Assembly: GCA_026874595.1 (NCBI GenBank)
Contig: CM049316.1
Coordinates: 71,205,176 to 71,269,175, forward strand
DNA: 64,000 nt
Direction: 5' to 3'
DNA from: Sipunculus nudus
Taxonomy: Eukaryota > Annelida > Sipuncula > Golfingiida > Sipunculidae
Part shown: in pieces, positions 23,901 to 36,453 of the stretch
Position numbering within the stretch: the first letter of the stretch is position 1
How the letters are laid out: each line of letters starts with the position of its first letter
Translations under genes and position numbers: made by a program
The notes under the pieces: model-generated
The model's database searches: none
What the model was told of the DNA's origin: nothing
The model's input: the letters and a program-made list of their open reading frames with translations, nothing else

Positions 23901-24791
23901 ATTATAATCATCAGTATGTATTGCTTGGCCATGGTTGGCAGTTGGTTATCAAATGCTGCAGTAGTGTACAGTGAGAGTTTACCCTATGGATGGACCTGGT
24001 GCATTGATATGTAATGCTGGTGCTTGGTGTGTGATAGAAATGAATTCATTCTTATATTCATAATTACAAAACTAGAAATCTGCATTGTAATGAATGCAAG
24101 CCTCTGCCATTCACTTATTTGGCCCATATTCCTGATTAATTTCATTCATGCATAATTTAGTGACTGTACATTTGCGACTATTCCTTTATGATTTTTCTGG
24201 ATCAGGGCCAAAGGCCAGATCCACATCAAAATTCAATTGATTCTTCATTGGCCTATTCCTGAAATGCCCTGAAAATTTCAATAGATTCCATGGATGATTG
24301 TGTGAGTTATGTTGTGAACAAACACAGGAAGGGGATGACAGCATAACCTCCTGACAGAGGCTGTGCCAGCGGGACAATTCAAGGAGACTGGTCTGAAAGA
24401 TGCAATATCTTATTTTCTTCACAGTAAATGCCCATACTTTAAGAAATACTGATCACTCATCAGTAATTTTTGTCCCAATGTAGATTAAAAGTGTGTATTG
24501 ATGATAATATGAAGGGGTAATTTGGTGTCTTCATGCTACATAAGGGTATGTGTCCAAACATTTTGGACAGATCTGTCTCACCTTACTGTACTGTAGTCTG
24601 TATGTTTGGATATGATATTATGAAAATATGATAATTTTATCTAAAGATATGAGTATGATTATATGACAGTAGGGTTATCTAAATACATGAATATGGTGAC
24701 AAGAAAAAAGGATCAGCCAAATAGTGTGACTTTTGCTCCTTATATTATATAATTATGCTAATGGGCACAGTGCTTCAGTGGATCTGACTGC
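23901..24791. other. Stretch without a recognisable gene
   Basis: A 78-codon minus-strand frame (24186-24422) is the longest and shows no domain. Composition is moderately AT-rich. Confidence 0.45.
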
Positions 24792-24806
24792 AAGTTGTAA
24801 ATAATA

Positions 24807-24904
24807 CCAGCTTCTGTAGTCTAAGGATAGATCACAGGACTTGAAGCAGGGAAATTGTGAGTTCAAATGGAAGCAGTTACCTCCACCAAAAAATATTACA
24901 AAAA
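24807..24904 (+). mobile_element. Mini-SINE: internally deleted copy of SINE family S1
   Basis: A 98-bp element carries the S1 tRNA-like head (A box near 24815-24826, TGTAGTCTAAGG; B box near 24860, GAGTTCAAATGG). The head joins directly to the S1 tail AGCAGTTACCTCCACC and an A-rich end, so the ~250-bp body is missing. A perfect 15-bp target-site duplication, AAGTTGTAAATAATA, lies at 24792-24806 and 24905-24919. The ATGG at the junction also occurs where the tail hairpin begins in the full copy at 53.4 kb, suggesting deletion at microhomology or template switching. Confidence 0.8.
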
Positions 24905-25089
24905 AAGTTGTAAATAATATTTGAAAATTCCCAAAATATGCCAGAGATGTGGTATACACTTATGAGAGAAAATGATGGGATAAAAGAGTGCAATGAGGCC
25001 AAAAAAAGGCAGAATTAAAAATTAAATCATGTTATTTTTAGTGGATTACATGATGATTTAGGTGGAAAGTCACTAAAACCAAATAAAGT

Positions 25090-25337
25090 CCTAGTCACAC
25101 CTGAGCTGTGATCACCTGTGGCCATGAATAGTCACAGAAAACATGTTGTCATGACAACTCATGTACTGTGACTGTTTTACATAAAAACAGTTGAGGTCAC
25201 ATTAGGATAAAACTATCTTACGAACATTGCGTGACGACCAGTGACTTGTAGTATGACCATCCTGCAGTTATCCGTGACTTCCCTTGATTGTGTGTCACAT
25301 CTAATTGTAACCTGTCACATCATCTAATGTGACTAGG
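25090..25337. mobile_element. Small TIR (MITE-like) element, 248 bp
   Basis: CCTAGTCACA (25090-25099) and TGTGACTAGG (25328-25337) are perfect 10-bp terminal inverted repeats. The interior is rich in GTGAC/GTCAC words (several TGTGACTG and CTGTCACATC variants), so the strand can fold extensively. No coding capacity; no flanking duplication was fixed. Confidence 0.55.
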
Positions 25338-26861
25338 CCTGGAGGAGATCAAGTTTAGTTAGTGATAGGTTGACAGAGAATGGTTTGAGGCATCCTCTGA
25401 TGTTACTAACATCACCCACCCAGTGAAACATTTCTCTAAGAACTGATGTCTTTATTTATGTGATACACATACCTTAGATATATTACTTGTTGCCCATTAA
25501 TAGATATAGAATACTTTTTGGCATTTTGTTAAATAAGATTCATGCTTCAATTTCTGTTTTGACTGTATATGCACTGTCAAGCTGAAACTGATATTCCTCT
25601 TAGCAGGGCTGCAAGAGTTATTGAAACAATATACTAAAGATTCATGTGGAATAGCTTACTTGCAAACGTGAGATTTTGAGGCAGTAAAAAAGGTGCAGAA
25701 TAAGATACTGCAATCCGGTGTGAGGATGGATTCAATTCCATTTAATCAGAACTGCTTCAGGACCAGAACAACCCATCACCATTGAGCAGGATGAGATATT
25801 TTTTGTTGCAGTAAATAATGCAAACCAGTATTGGATTCAGATTCATCTTGACACTTGAGAGATACTGAACATGGATTGTGTATTCCGCATGGGATACACC
25901 AGATTTCTGTGTACGATTTCTCTTTGAACTTTGTGGCAGTATGTCACAACAATAATTTGATCCTGTCTGCAAGCTCTGTAACATAAACTCTCTGAGATGG
26001 CCACAAATGATAAACTGGACCCTCAGCACATCAGACTGCTTAATGTACAACCTTAATTTTCAGATCAGTTGTCTCACAATATGCTGATCTATAGCAAGGA
26101 CACAGATTAACTGCAGTCTTATTTACCCAATATCCAGCTTGTTTTGACCTGGTCATGCCATGCAATTTGTGACAGAGTTGAAGTATGATATTGCTGAAAA
26201 TGTCAGTTGCATCTGACTGTATACTTTGCTTTCCTGCTCTTTTGAATTTGTTTACTCATGTAGCTTTTTGGGAACTCCCACTGAATGCTATATGTGCCAA
26301 TGAAAAAATTGTCTCCTATAATTTCCTATTTCCTCCAGTATTTAGGCCAGAATCCCCTATTTTTCTATATTTTTTTCACTGGACAATCATGCTTCCAATA
26401 TAACTGATATAACTAATAATTATCGATAACATGCAGCCTTTCGCTATTAAAAATAGCACTGCCCTTTAGCAGTACATACTGTCCATGTCACTGAAAATTC
26501 CTATATATTAATTCCTATACTTTTGTCTCAAGTCCTATAAAATTCCTACATTTCTCAAGGGGCCTGGTGTTTGCCCTGCTTTTCTTTCCTCCCTGGAGAT
26601 CATACAACCCAAGCAGCTGAATTGGTGCTGGGAGGTTACTCATTTTATTTTCATCATGTCCTTTACCTATCCACTCTATGGTGGAGTTTGGAGCACATGA
26701 CACTTATGGTAAGACTTAAGGCCAGGGATCTTGGTATGTAGAGCCATCCCAGTGGGATAAAATCTCCAACCTGTGGACAGTTTCAAATCCAGCATCCTAA
26801 CACTCCTAAATCACATGGAATGCTTATAACACCTTGAGTGGGCAGAGTACCCTAGGTTATT
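25338..26861. other. Stretch without a recognisable gene
   Basis: The longest frames (97 codons, 25757-26050 minus; 72 codons, 26185-26403 plus) have no recognisable domain or supporting signals. A weak tRNA-like B box (GTTTCAAATCC near 26780) is not enough to call a SINE. Confidence 0.45.
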
Positions 26862-29478
26862 TGTTAGCTCAGCTGACTATAAGTCATCTGAGCTATAGTC
26901 GTGGTCCATTGTTTGCGTCCGTCCGGCCAGATGTCCGTCCGTAAGACTGGCACGTTTCGACACCATTGGACCTACGAATCTGAAATACGCCATACAGTTA
27001 AATGTCCCCAAAATCTCCTACCATGCCAAAAATTGGGTCAATAGAACTTCGTTCCTTCGAGATATTAAGGAAAAACCTCAATTTTTTATTAGAAATCTAT
27101 TTTCACGCTTCAGGACTGCCTAATATCAAAACCACTCATTTGGTTTTCTCCATATTTACCATAAATATTCCTCTATATAGTTTATGTACATGCCAGAAAA
27201 TAAATCAGTATTATTTAATTTAAAAAAAGTTATGGGCCCAAACATAATGGACTTTGTAAAAAAAATCAGGAAAGATATTTGGTCACTTAAGACCAAAAGT
27301 GTTAAAGGTAGGGACTTTTTTCAGTAATACAACTTTAATTGATCAAAATTTAATTGTATACCAAAAATTAGATCAAAATCTGTTAAAATTTTTTTAAATA
27401 TTGGCAAAAATATAAAATTGGTACCTTAAATTTTGCCCAAGTTTGACCATGGCACGTTTTATTCCTGTAAGTACTGTGGATTTAATTTTCACTGCATGTT
27501 TTTGTAAGCATTTTGTCTGTTGACACCAAAAATTTGAAACTAGTTGATCAAAAACTGTAGATCTTATTCAAGTTTTCAAGCACCATGTCACATCAAGTTT
27601 ACATCAAGCTAGTGCTATGCAGTTTGCTAGAGCTCAGCTCCCCAGCTTCAGCCTTAAGTTCCTTAAATTTAGAATACAGTTAGATGTCTCCAAAATCTCC
27701 TACCATGCCAAGAATTTTATCACTAGGACTTAATTCCTTTGAAATTTAAATGAAAAACTTCATTTTTCCATTAAAAACCTATTGTTACACTGTAAGACTG
27801 CCTAATATCAAAACCACTGATCTGACTTTGATTATATATAATATACATATTTTACATACATTCACTATGCACATGCCAGAAAGGATGTCAGTATTGCGTA
27901 ACTTTTTAAAAAATCAAGAAATATATTTACTTTCTTAACAAGAGGATTGCTGAAGCTAGAGATTTTTTGTCAGGGATGTAACATTATTTAATCAAGATTC
28001 AATTGAATACCAAAAATTAGTTCTGAATTTTTCAAATTTTATAAGTTATTAGTATAAATATAAAATTAGTACCTTAAATTTTGCCAAACTTTGACCATGG
28101 CACATTTAAATTTGTTTCCTGAGAGCACTGTTGATATAATTTTCATATCATGCACACATAAGGATTTCATCTTTGTAGTTTAGAAAGCCGAAAGAAATTG
28201 GCCAAATATTGTAGCCTTTATTTATGTTTTTATGAGACCATGTCAGTCCCAGGCTCAATCCAACCCCTCTTCAGTCACCTGTATGTTGACCTTGTTGACC
28301 TTTCATCAGATTATGCATGCTTGAGCGAAGCATACACTGGGGCAGCCAGGCAGCTAATGCCCAGCCACAGTTGATCCAGGTGTCCAACCCAACTCATCAA
28401 GTAGTTGTTTTGAAAAACAACATAACAATAAACAATAAATTAATAATTTTGTATTGTTTTTTTATAACAAATTAAAGAAAAATTAATAGAAAAGGAATTT
28501 GTTAGTTGATGAGTAACAGAAAATTAACTTGCAGTTACTGATGATGTAAGAATCTTGTATGGATGGATAGAATGTCAATGTCAATGTTTTTCCAAATAAC
28601 ACCATGCAGTCACCTATGGTATTTTTCAGTTCAATTTTAATGATAAAAAAATAAATCATATTATTCATTACTAATCATTAGGGATCATATGAAGGAAATT
28701 AATGATAGACAAAGATGCAGTTGATAATATTAATCTAGATTCCTACTGTGTCTAGTGTGTAGATTGATGTGAAAGTAGTCCAAAGTGAATATATTACATT
28801 TATTTTTTTTAATATAAATAAAAGCCATAAAACCAGGTACTATAATGATCATTATTTAAATTGTGAATTTCGTAATTTCAGGATTCTCAACATAATTGTT
28901 TGGCTAAAACTGAATAAATACTAGACATGATGTGAATGCTTTGCAAATGTATTTGAATACGAATATGAATATGTACTGCATTAAAAAATTGTATTGCATA
29001 AGAATGGGAATTCAGGTAAAAATGAAAGTATTTGAATACCAGTGCAGATACATTCAAAATGTATTCATAAATGCATTCATGAATATATTCTATAATATTA
29101 ATTCAATAATCATTTCAGTTATATTTTATTTTAAAAAATCATATGATTTTCTTATTATTTTTTTAAAATAAAAATTATATTGGCACAATATTTGTAATTA
29201 AATTTTAATAAATAGTTAAACTCTTTTATTATATGTGCTGCTTATAAGTTATATGGCCAAGTCAAAATCTGTGTGACAATAGCACTCCATAAATGAAATC
29301 AGTCCTCTTCCCTGTCTCCAAAGATACTATCAAAGTCATACATAAGCTAAACACCAACAACTCATAATAAAGCTTATATTTATTACCACACAAAACCAGC
29401 ATGTGCCTCTTTCCCAAATCATATTTTTTATCATATATTACAGCTGAGCACTGTGACCCATGGGTCCCTTGTTTTTTT
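26862..29478 (+). mobile_element. Element E2, full-length family E transposon
   Basis: It has the same head hairpin, a short GTCCGTCC run, the same order of internal blocks and the same 3' end (CAGCTGAGCA, CTGTGACCCATGGGTC, CCTTGTTTT) as E1b. The 3' halves look more alike than the 5' halves by eye. The 22-nt palindrome of E1b is present with one change (near 29062). E1b is 2648 bp and E2 2617 bp, same orientation, about 9 kb apart. No transposase frame. Confidence 0.8.
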
Positions 29479-30149
29479 TCTGTTGGCAGCTGTATACAAA
29501 TGTTTTAAACAGATTCTGATAATATTTTGTGGAGGGTAATGTTATCATTACTTGTGTAAACACACGAGAAACAATCTGTTAAATTTTGGAGATGATCCAG
29601 GTCACAATTATATTTTCATTCAAAAGGTTTATATACCATTTGATCTGTAATGCAGTGTTTCTTTATCTAATTAAGCTGAAGGTCAGCATCAATAGTATGT
29701 CTTTTGGTTTTGTTCCACAATTGACCTATGGCAGAGGTTTAAAAAAACCTGTAGATGAGTACACAACAAAGTTCAATGTTGATCCTAGTGGAGGTTTGTG
29801 GTGTCTGACCACTTTCTTTTGTTTTAAAAAAGTTGATAAAAAGGGTCAGTTCAGAACGGTTATATGATCTCACATGGGTATGAGGTTTATGGTTTTCCAG
29901 TGGCACCCAGCTCTTCTCACTTGACAAACAGCCCCCCAAAAAAGTGTTTTTACGCAAACCAACATTTGATTGATACCACCTTGTGGCCAAATTTCCTTAA
30001 ACATTTGGTTTATCAGTTAGAATAAGGGACTGCTCTGAGCTATTTGAAAAGTCCAAGGATAATTTTACCATTTCCTACTTGCAAGAAGGCCCATTTCTCT
30101 ACACAATATGTCATTGAAACATATTCATACTTTTTTATATGCAGGTCTA
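29479..30149. other. Stretch without a recognisable gene
   Basis: A 93-codon frame (29586-29867) and an opposing 83-codon frame overlap without recognisable features. Confidence 0.45.
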
Positions 30150-30955
30150 TGATGGGATGTTTTATTGTACACCCACCATCTGTTCGTCCATCATACAGTC
30201 CATCTGTTAATTTATAGTGTCACAACGATAACTTACTGGGGCTTCGATGGATTTGCACAAAACACACCATAACTACTAACCAATAGATGATCTCACCCAA
30301 GTTAGATTATGGCAAAATCTGTGCATATTTAATAAGGTCATGAAGAGATAACAAGGCTACTTTGTGGTGTCACTGTGATCACTTAATTACGAGGGACATG
30401 ATGGATTTTTATGAAACTCAACAGAAATTTTAATCAATAAAATATCTCATCTATGTTTGATTTCAAGCATAATCCACACATATTTAATGAGGTCAGAGTT
30501 CATCGCTTTTTGAAGGGACTGTGGTGACTTACAGAAATTCCTATGGATTTTCTTTAAACTCATTATACATATTTACCAATAGAATGTATATTCAATTAGG
30601 TCAGAGGTCACCAGACCTTCGTGGCACCACCCAGACTTACCAAATTTCTGATGGTTTTTCAGATGAATAATAACCAATACTGTTTCTCACCTGAATAACA
30701 TTCTCAGCAAATTCACTCATATTTAATGAAGTCAAGGTAACAAAATATGCATCATATGCGGTGCTCTTGTTGAGATTCCTTATATATAAACCCCAAAAAT
30801 AAAGAGACAGGAAAACAGAAAAAAATATGAGAGAAAATATAAATCCTCCCAATCATTGAAATGCATTCTTGACTTTTTGAGATACCTGGACTGCTGTTAA
30901 ACAAACAAACAGCCAGACAAACATGAATTAAAACATAACTTCCTTCCAGTGTAAT
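30150..30955 (+). repeat. Dispersed repeat family I, longest copy
   Basis: A head with GTCCATCATACAGTCCATCTG leads into two or three degenerate modules of about 150-190 bp. Each contains GTGTCACTGTGATC or GGTGACTTA, then ATGGATTTTTATGAAACTC, then CATATTTAATGAGGTCAGAG. It ends near an AAACAAACAAACAGCC word. Related copies lie at 41400-41745 (minus) and 50545-50720 (plus). Non-coding; class unknown. Confidence 0.6.
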
Positions 30956-31719
30956 ATTTCAGATGGAAGTAAATATCTTACCATCTGAAATAGGCCTGCA
31001 TGAATATATGAATACATAGTTGTATGAGAGATCTTGTGGTCAGTCATTTATCACCTCAAAGTCACCTAATACTGGAGACAGAACCTTAGGGATGGGTCTT
31101 TGATTAATGTTTTCTTCATGGGTGGAAGGGATCAGGGATTATTTTCCATCCCTTTTGTATTTTGAGATAAGGGGATCAGTTGGTGTTACTTTTTGGATGA
31201 TCCATGACACACCATGAGTGATTAAGTATTTTCAATACGTTTCCCTTTTCTAATTTTCTGAGACTCCAATCATATGTCACAAAAATACAGACTCTCACCT
31301 TCTTTTGCCTGCTCATGTTCATTAAGGTTACAAAAATGTCTATCTAATAATGATGCCTGCCTGCTTGGGTTTGTATACATGTATGTATGTATGTATATAG
31401 AAAGAACTCATTGTGTCTAGAGTCGAAGGGACTTGCAATAAAGCTTTGACTTATCTCAGGTTCAACACAATCGGGTTTAATAGTAAAAATTTATCATCGA
31501 AGTTTGAACATGAAACCTCAACACAAATGGGTGATTCGATTCAAGCAAACAGTAGTTTATTGTAAATTACTAAAGGATAAAGAATATTATATTAAAATGG
31601 ATATGCAAATAATTATCACTTTGATGATAACGTCTTTTTCATACAAAAACTTTGGTCCAAATGTCAAGCTGAGCTTCAAGTACAAGTCAAAATGAGAAAC
31701 ACAAACAGCTGTAAGTCAG
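30956..31719. other. AT-rich stretch with a short TATG microsatellite
   Basis: A (TGTA)n patch lies near 31378-31396. No gene was recognised. Confidence 0.5.
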
Positions 31720-32450
31720 CACATTGACAAGAAGAATTTACCGGTCAGAATAATCCCACTAGATTATAGAACACTCACCATCTTTGCAACTATGACAACA
31801 GAAATTAGGGTTTTGAAGGCTGTGTTATGTCAAAGAACATTATTAAAGATTATCAGAGATATCAAACTGTAAATCTCAAGTTTTTTATTTGACATGCATG
31901 ACAACAGTTAGCGCACCAGTTTTTAGTTCCCTCACTTTACTGTCCCTGAAACTATGACAAAGAATGAAACTATGATGGTTCTGAAGGCTGTATATTTTTT
32001 AGTCAAAGAATGTTAACAATGATATCAGACTGTAAACTTATAGCTTTTCATTTGCCATGTGTGCTATTGTACTAGTCTGTAGATCACTTTCAACATCTTT
32101 GCTACTACAACAATGGACATGAAGGCTTTAAAGTCTGCCTAATGTCAAAGAATGTTAACAAAGATATCAGGCTAAAAACTTGGAGCCTTGCATTTGACAT
32201 GCATGACAAAAGATAAAGAATATATTGGTCAGAATCATTGCACTAGTTTATAGATCACTTACACCATCTTTGCAACTACAACAATAGACATGAAGGCTTT
32301 GAAGTCTGAGTAAAGTCAAAGAACATATTAAAGATATGAGACTGTTAATCTAAAGCTTTTCATTTTATACACATTGCAAAAGATCCAAGAATCTACTGGT
32401 CAGAGAATGATGGCACCAGTTGACAGTGAATTCACTCACCGTTTCTGCAA
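31720..32450. repeat. Degenerate tandem repeat, ~140-175-bp units, four to five copies
   Basis: A motif order recurs: CATCTTTGC(A/T)ACTA, GACA-GAAGGCTTTGAAG-type, GTCAAAGAA(T/C)(G/A), GATATCA, GACATGCATGACA, TGGTCAGAAT. The GTCAAAGAA word falls near 31828, 32000, 32142 and 32314. Some frames stay open but stops recur in each unit. Confidence 0.65.
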
Positions 32451-32759
32451 CTTTTACGACCCAGGTTACCATAGTCCAGCGGTATACATGGATAATGCTG
32501 TACCTGACTGGTAGCTCTGATTTTTTCACATGCCTGGACGAGAGATGTGTTTGTGATAATTGCATTCCACAATGGCAATCTTCAGCCCTGGATCAGCAGG
32601 ACCAGTGCTATACCAGCGCTGTCTCAGCCTGTGAACGCTTTTCACCAGCATCAATACTTGCTATTGATTACATATGATTAATGTAATTTCTTACTATAAA
32701 TGTGTAAATTAGCGGTTCACTGTTGGATATATATATTTCATGTTCCAGCAGAGCAATTA
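32451..32759. other. Short stretch with one unremarkable 85-codon frame
   Basis: The frame at 32420-32677 (plus) has several cysteines but no family I recognise, and it starts inside the preceding repeat. It could be an exon fragment; I see no clear splice context. Confidence 0.35.
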
Positions 32760-32935
32760 GTCCTGGGACTTCCTTCTTAATTCTCACAAGTGATGTCCCA
32801 CATAGGACTTGAGTCCGGACATGGTCTTAAGTCAGTCTTCAGTGACTTTACTATGGACTTGAGTCCACTTTTTCAGGGACTCAGACTCAAACTTAGACCT
32901 GAGGGTTCTGGACTAGGACTTGTACTATGCAATGG
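32760..32935. repeat. Degenerate repeat of GGACTTGAGTCC-type words
   Basis: The near-palindrome GGACTTGAGTCC occurs at 32805-32816 and 32855-32866, and related GACT/AGTC words fill the block (GGGACTCAGACTC, CTGGACTAGGACTTG). From memory, tracts of alternating GGACTT and AAGTCC words occur in animal MITEs. Confidence 0.5.
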
Positions 32936-34042
32936 GAGCTAAATGTAATCAAATATTCTAATTAAATTATATGTAAACTAGTATTAATATACACATGATA
33001 ATCTATTAATACATTTCTTTGAATCAGATTATCTGAATTCGACACAGACTAAGTTCCAAATGACTCAAATTTTGAAAAGGTGTTTGAACCCATTGTCTTC
33101 AGTTGTGAAGTTTGTGTGGCTTCCTGCTTCACTAAGAACCACTTAAAGACTATTCCAGTGGAACACAATTATAAGAGAATGGCAGGTCTGTGTCCTGTGA
33201 GATGTAATAATTCATGCCAGTCTGACGTGCATGTAACTTTCATTCCCAGCAGGCTTATTAGCAAGAACTGCATGGCTGGTTGTACTACATGACACAACAG
33301 TTATACAATTTTATATTGGACCCCTCTGTCTGATTCCAGAAGGACATATCGATCCCCTTCTCCTCTTAACCATATCAGTTCCCTGTGTGGAGCAAGATAT
33401 TCCAGAATTTTTCCTGAAGTATCTGAAAATGTTAATTTTTTGGGTGTGAATTTATGATAAAGGTTACATTGCTAATTTTTCTCCCATATTTTAATATTAA
33501 TTAAGTATCTGTAGAATTTCTTTTCATTCTTAAATTGCTGTCTATAAATGATATGGGGTTGCAGTTATTTCCTACATTTATCCTAAAAAACATGCAAAGG
33601 CAATTAAGTAAATGTTCCAGTCTGTAGGTAAAATACTGTGTTTTACATTTTTTCCCCTACTAATATTCAGTTATAGTAAATCCTTGTATGAATAAACCAT
33701 TTAAAAAAAGGATATATTCCATCACATTGTATTTACGTCTTAGAATGTTTTTTTTTTCAATTAATTGGAAAGTTCATAAGTCAGAGGCATGATCCAAGGG
33801 GAACTTTAGGAATGCATTGATATGTTGATGACAGTTGGTTGTTAAATGGAAAATTACATAATTTATTCAGTCTCTGAACACCATAAGGCATATTGTATGG
33901 TGAAACATTATGGGTGAGGAACGGGGTGAAAACATTTGATTTGCTAAGCTTATTTTCACCAAGAGAAAGGGCTGTTTCTGATGTTCTATAGATTATATGC
34001 TGAGTAAGAAGAACAGTTTTGTGAAATTTTATATAATTTAAT
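32936..34042. other. AT-rich stretch without a recognisable gene
   Basis: A 70-codon cysteine-containing frame (33080-33292, plus) has no recognised family. Nothing else was seen. Confidence 0.45.
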
Positions 34043-34150
34043 TTAAAACCAGCTATTCACCTACCTTTTCTGTAGAATTTATGTGAATTCTGACTTACTC
34101 TGCATACATATTATTGAAGTGTGGGGTATTCCTGTTAAGAAAGTCCTTAC
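34043..34150 (+). repeat. Dispersed repeat J, copy 2
   Basis: Same orientation and motif order as 7058-7165 (CCAGCTATT, ACCTTTTCT, TAGAATTTATGTGAATT, CTTACT, GAAAGTCCTTAC). Two copies 27 kb apart show it is a dispersed family. Confidence 0.6.
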
Positions 34151-36009
34151 AACACTTAAATGATAGATGTTTTAGCTTGTTAATCTACAAGCAGATAGTA
34201 AACATGGTACAAATATAAATGTTGACAAGCAGAAAAAAAAATTTAACCTAAGGTAGTTGGCAGCATATATGCAGAAGTAGCATATGTATGGTAAGTTTAC
34301 TAGGTGCAAACTGCCTTTTGCAATACTCTGATTTGTCAGACATGCCACCAGATGTCCTTGTGGAATGTACGTGTTTCGAATGTTTTGGCAGGCCCCCCAC
34401 CTGTTATAAATATGTGGACATACATTCAATGTTTTAGGCTATTTTAATATTAAAGGTTCAAGGGATTATCTTTAATTGATAGATGTAAGATATTAGAATA
34501 GGCCCCTTTAAAGATAGGATGTTTGTCATGCTAGGAACAGGTAATTACCCTCAGAATCTAAACTGAAACAAACCTTATATCTTGTATTGTGTATCATATC
34601 ATGTTTCATATTATGAGATCATACATATATAATGAGAGCCACCTGGTAAAGTAACAGAGGGAGGGAAGAGGCTTACAGTCATGAAATCATTGAGATTGTA
34701 TGATAACCAAGGCGGGTTAGATAAGAACCATGGACAGCCCTTTATGAAATGAAAGAATTAAGGAGAGAATACTGTAGTCTACAGTGAAATTTTCCAAGAT
34801 TTTCATCAGAACAATAAAAAATTAATTCTATCAAATAATCTAATTCTGATAATTCCATCAAGTTATGTTTGAATCTCTGGACATCTTTCTGGGGACAGAG
34901 TTACAAGGGAAAAGCTTACCACTGATGCAAATATTGCCTTTCTCATAGAATACTGGTTGAATAAGTTAGATGTATGTTGACTGATTTAAAATTCATTGGT
35001 TTAATAAGCCTCTTGAAGTCCACTGTAACCCCAATTAACTTTCTTTTGGCATTTATTGATAGATATCCAGTTTTTCTTGCATCATGACATACCATTTAAC
35101 TGTTACTAATTCCAGTTGCAGATATCATGTTTCTGCTTTGTCCTTAGAGAAAGAGGTACTTAATCTATTTGATATTTACAAAATTCTCCCAGTTTTATGT
35201 TCCCTTTGTGTGTCATCCCGTTTCAGCTTTATCCTGTTTCAGATCAGATAACCATAACCGAAGCCAGTGTGTAATGTTTTGACATTTGCAGACTAAGCCA
35301 CATGACCTTAATTTTTGTCCAGCATGAGATATACATGATGTCTTTTGATCTTCTGTTGAATTGTACTTTCGACTCGTCTTTGAAGGATTGAACCCATCAC
35401 CATTAATCCCCCATGGTTTATGTTTTACCGGAGCACAGAGACTGAATCTGTTCTCTGCTGAATCAATTTGCATACTTCGTAGTATCTGCATTCTCTGTCA
35501 GGTCATCCACTGCTGGTGCTGTTAACATTTCACCAACAATTTTGGTAACTGGGCCACAGAGTAATTTAACTTTTGTAGTGATACACTATGTACTACACCA
35601 TCAGAACTGTATTTGGTTATTCCAAAATATTAAAAATATCATCAACAATTTACATGCATTTTTTCTTCCTTTCCAAATTTTCCTCTGATTTGTTTTTTGC
35701 TTAGGCTCCTTAAAGAGGGAGAGAACAATATTTTCAAAAAATTATTCACTCAAGTCAGAATACTTCAAATTTTGCCAGCTTGAAACCTTTAAGTTCACTG
35801 GTTTGAATTAACAAAACAGTCATTCAGAATTCTGTATCTCGTTTAATGTTGTTTATAGTTTTCTTTCTTTATTTTGTTTCTTCTCTCATTCTTCTTATTA
35901 ATTTTGGTTCCATATATACTTCACTGCATATCTGTCATGTTCCTTTTTATAGACAATGCTTTCATTTCCTCAAATTTTATTTTTCATCTTTTCTGATATT
36001 CTACTGATA
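34151..36009. other. AT-rich stretch, no gene recognised
   Basis: Frames of 85 (34172-34429) and 92 (35213-35491) codons on the minus strand have no recognisable domain. No repeat structure was seen. Confidence 0.45.
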
Positions 36010-36340
36010 CCCAACATCTGGTAACATACTTGTGTATTCTCCACATTGTTTGGACGGATTCAGGTCACTGCTGTGAGCCCGAGGCCCAGGAGAAGTCTCA
36101 TCTTAATACCGTAAACCATTACAGCTATAGTTTGCAGATCATGTCATTCTCACTAAAGGGTTGGGGATGACAGTTCCTTAATAAAAACAAAACCTGGATC
36201 CAGTCATGAATTATCACACAGGCACTTCATCACGGTATATTGCTCTGTAGGGGACCGTAAAAATGCTGTTTTTATGCGAGTGATTAACAAGTATCACCGT
36301 GTTCTTGAACTTCTTGTACCAAAAACCATCTAAAAATCAA
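36010..36340. promoter_or_regulatory. Candidate conserved non-coding element
   Basis: A base-balanced non-repetitive block immediately upstream of E3. It includes TTTTTATGCGAGTGATTAAC (near 36269-36288), CCGTAAACCATTACAGC and CATGAATTATCACAC. Caudal/HNF-like words are present, but conservation is untested. Confidence 0.25.
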
Positions 36341-36453
36341 TAGAGCAGTCTCTGTGTTTTTAGCTCAGCTGACTGAAAGTCATCTGAGCTATAGCGATCA
36401 CTCTTTGTCCGTCGTCCGTCTGTCCGTCTGTCCGTCTGTCCGTCCGTTAACCA

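Noticed and set aside
26720-26800. tRNA-derived SINE
   Set aside because: Only a B-box-like GTTTCAAATCC is convincing; the A-box region and tail are not.
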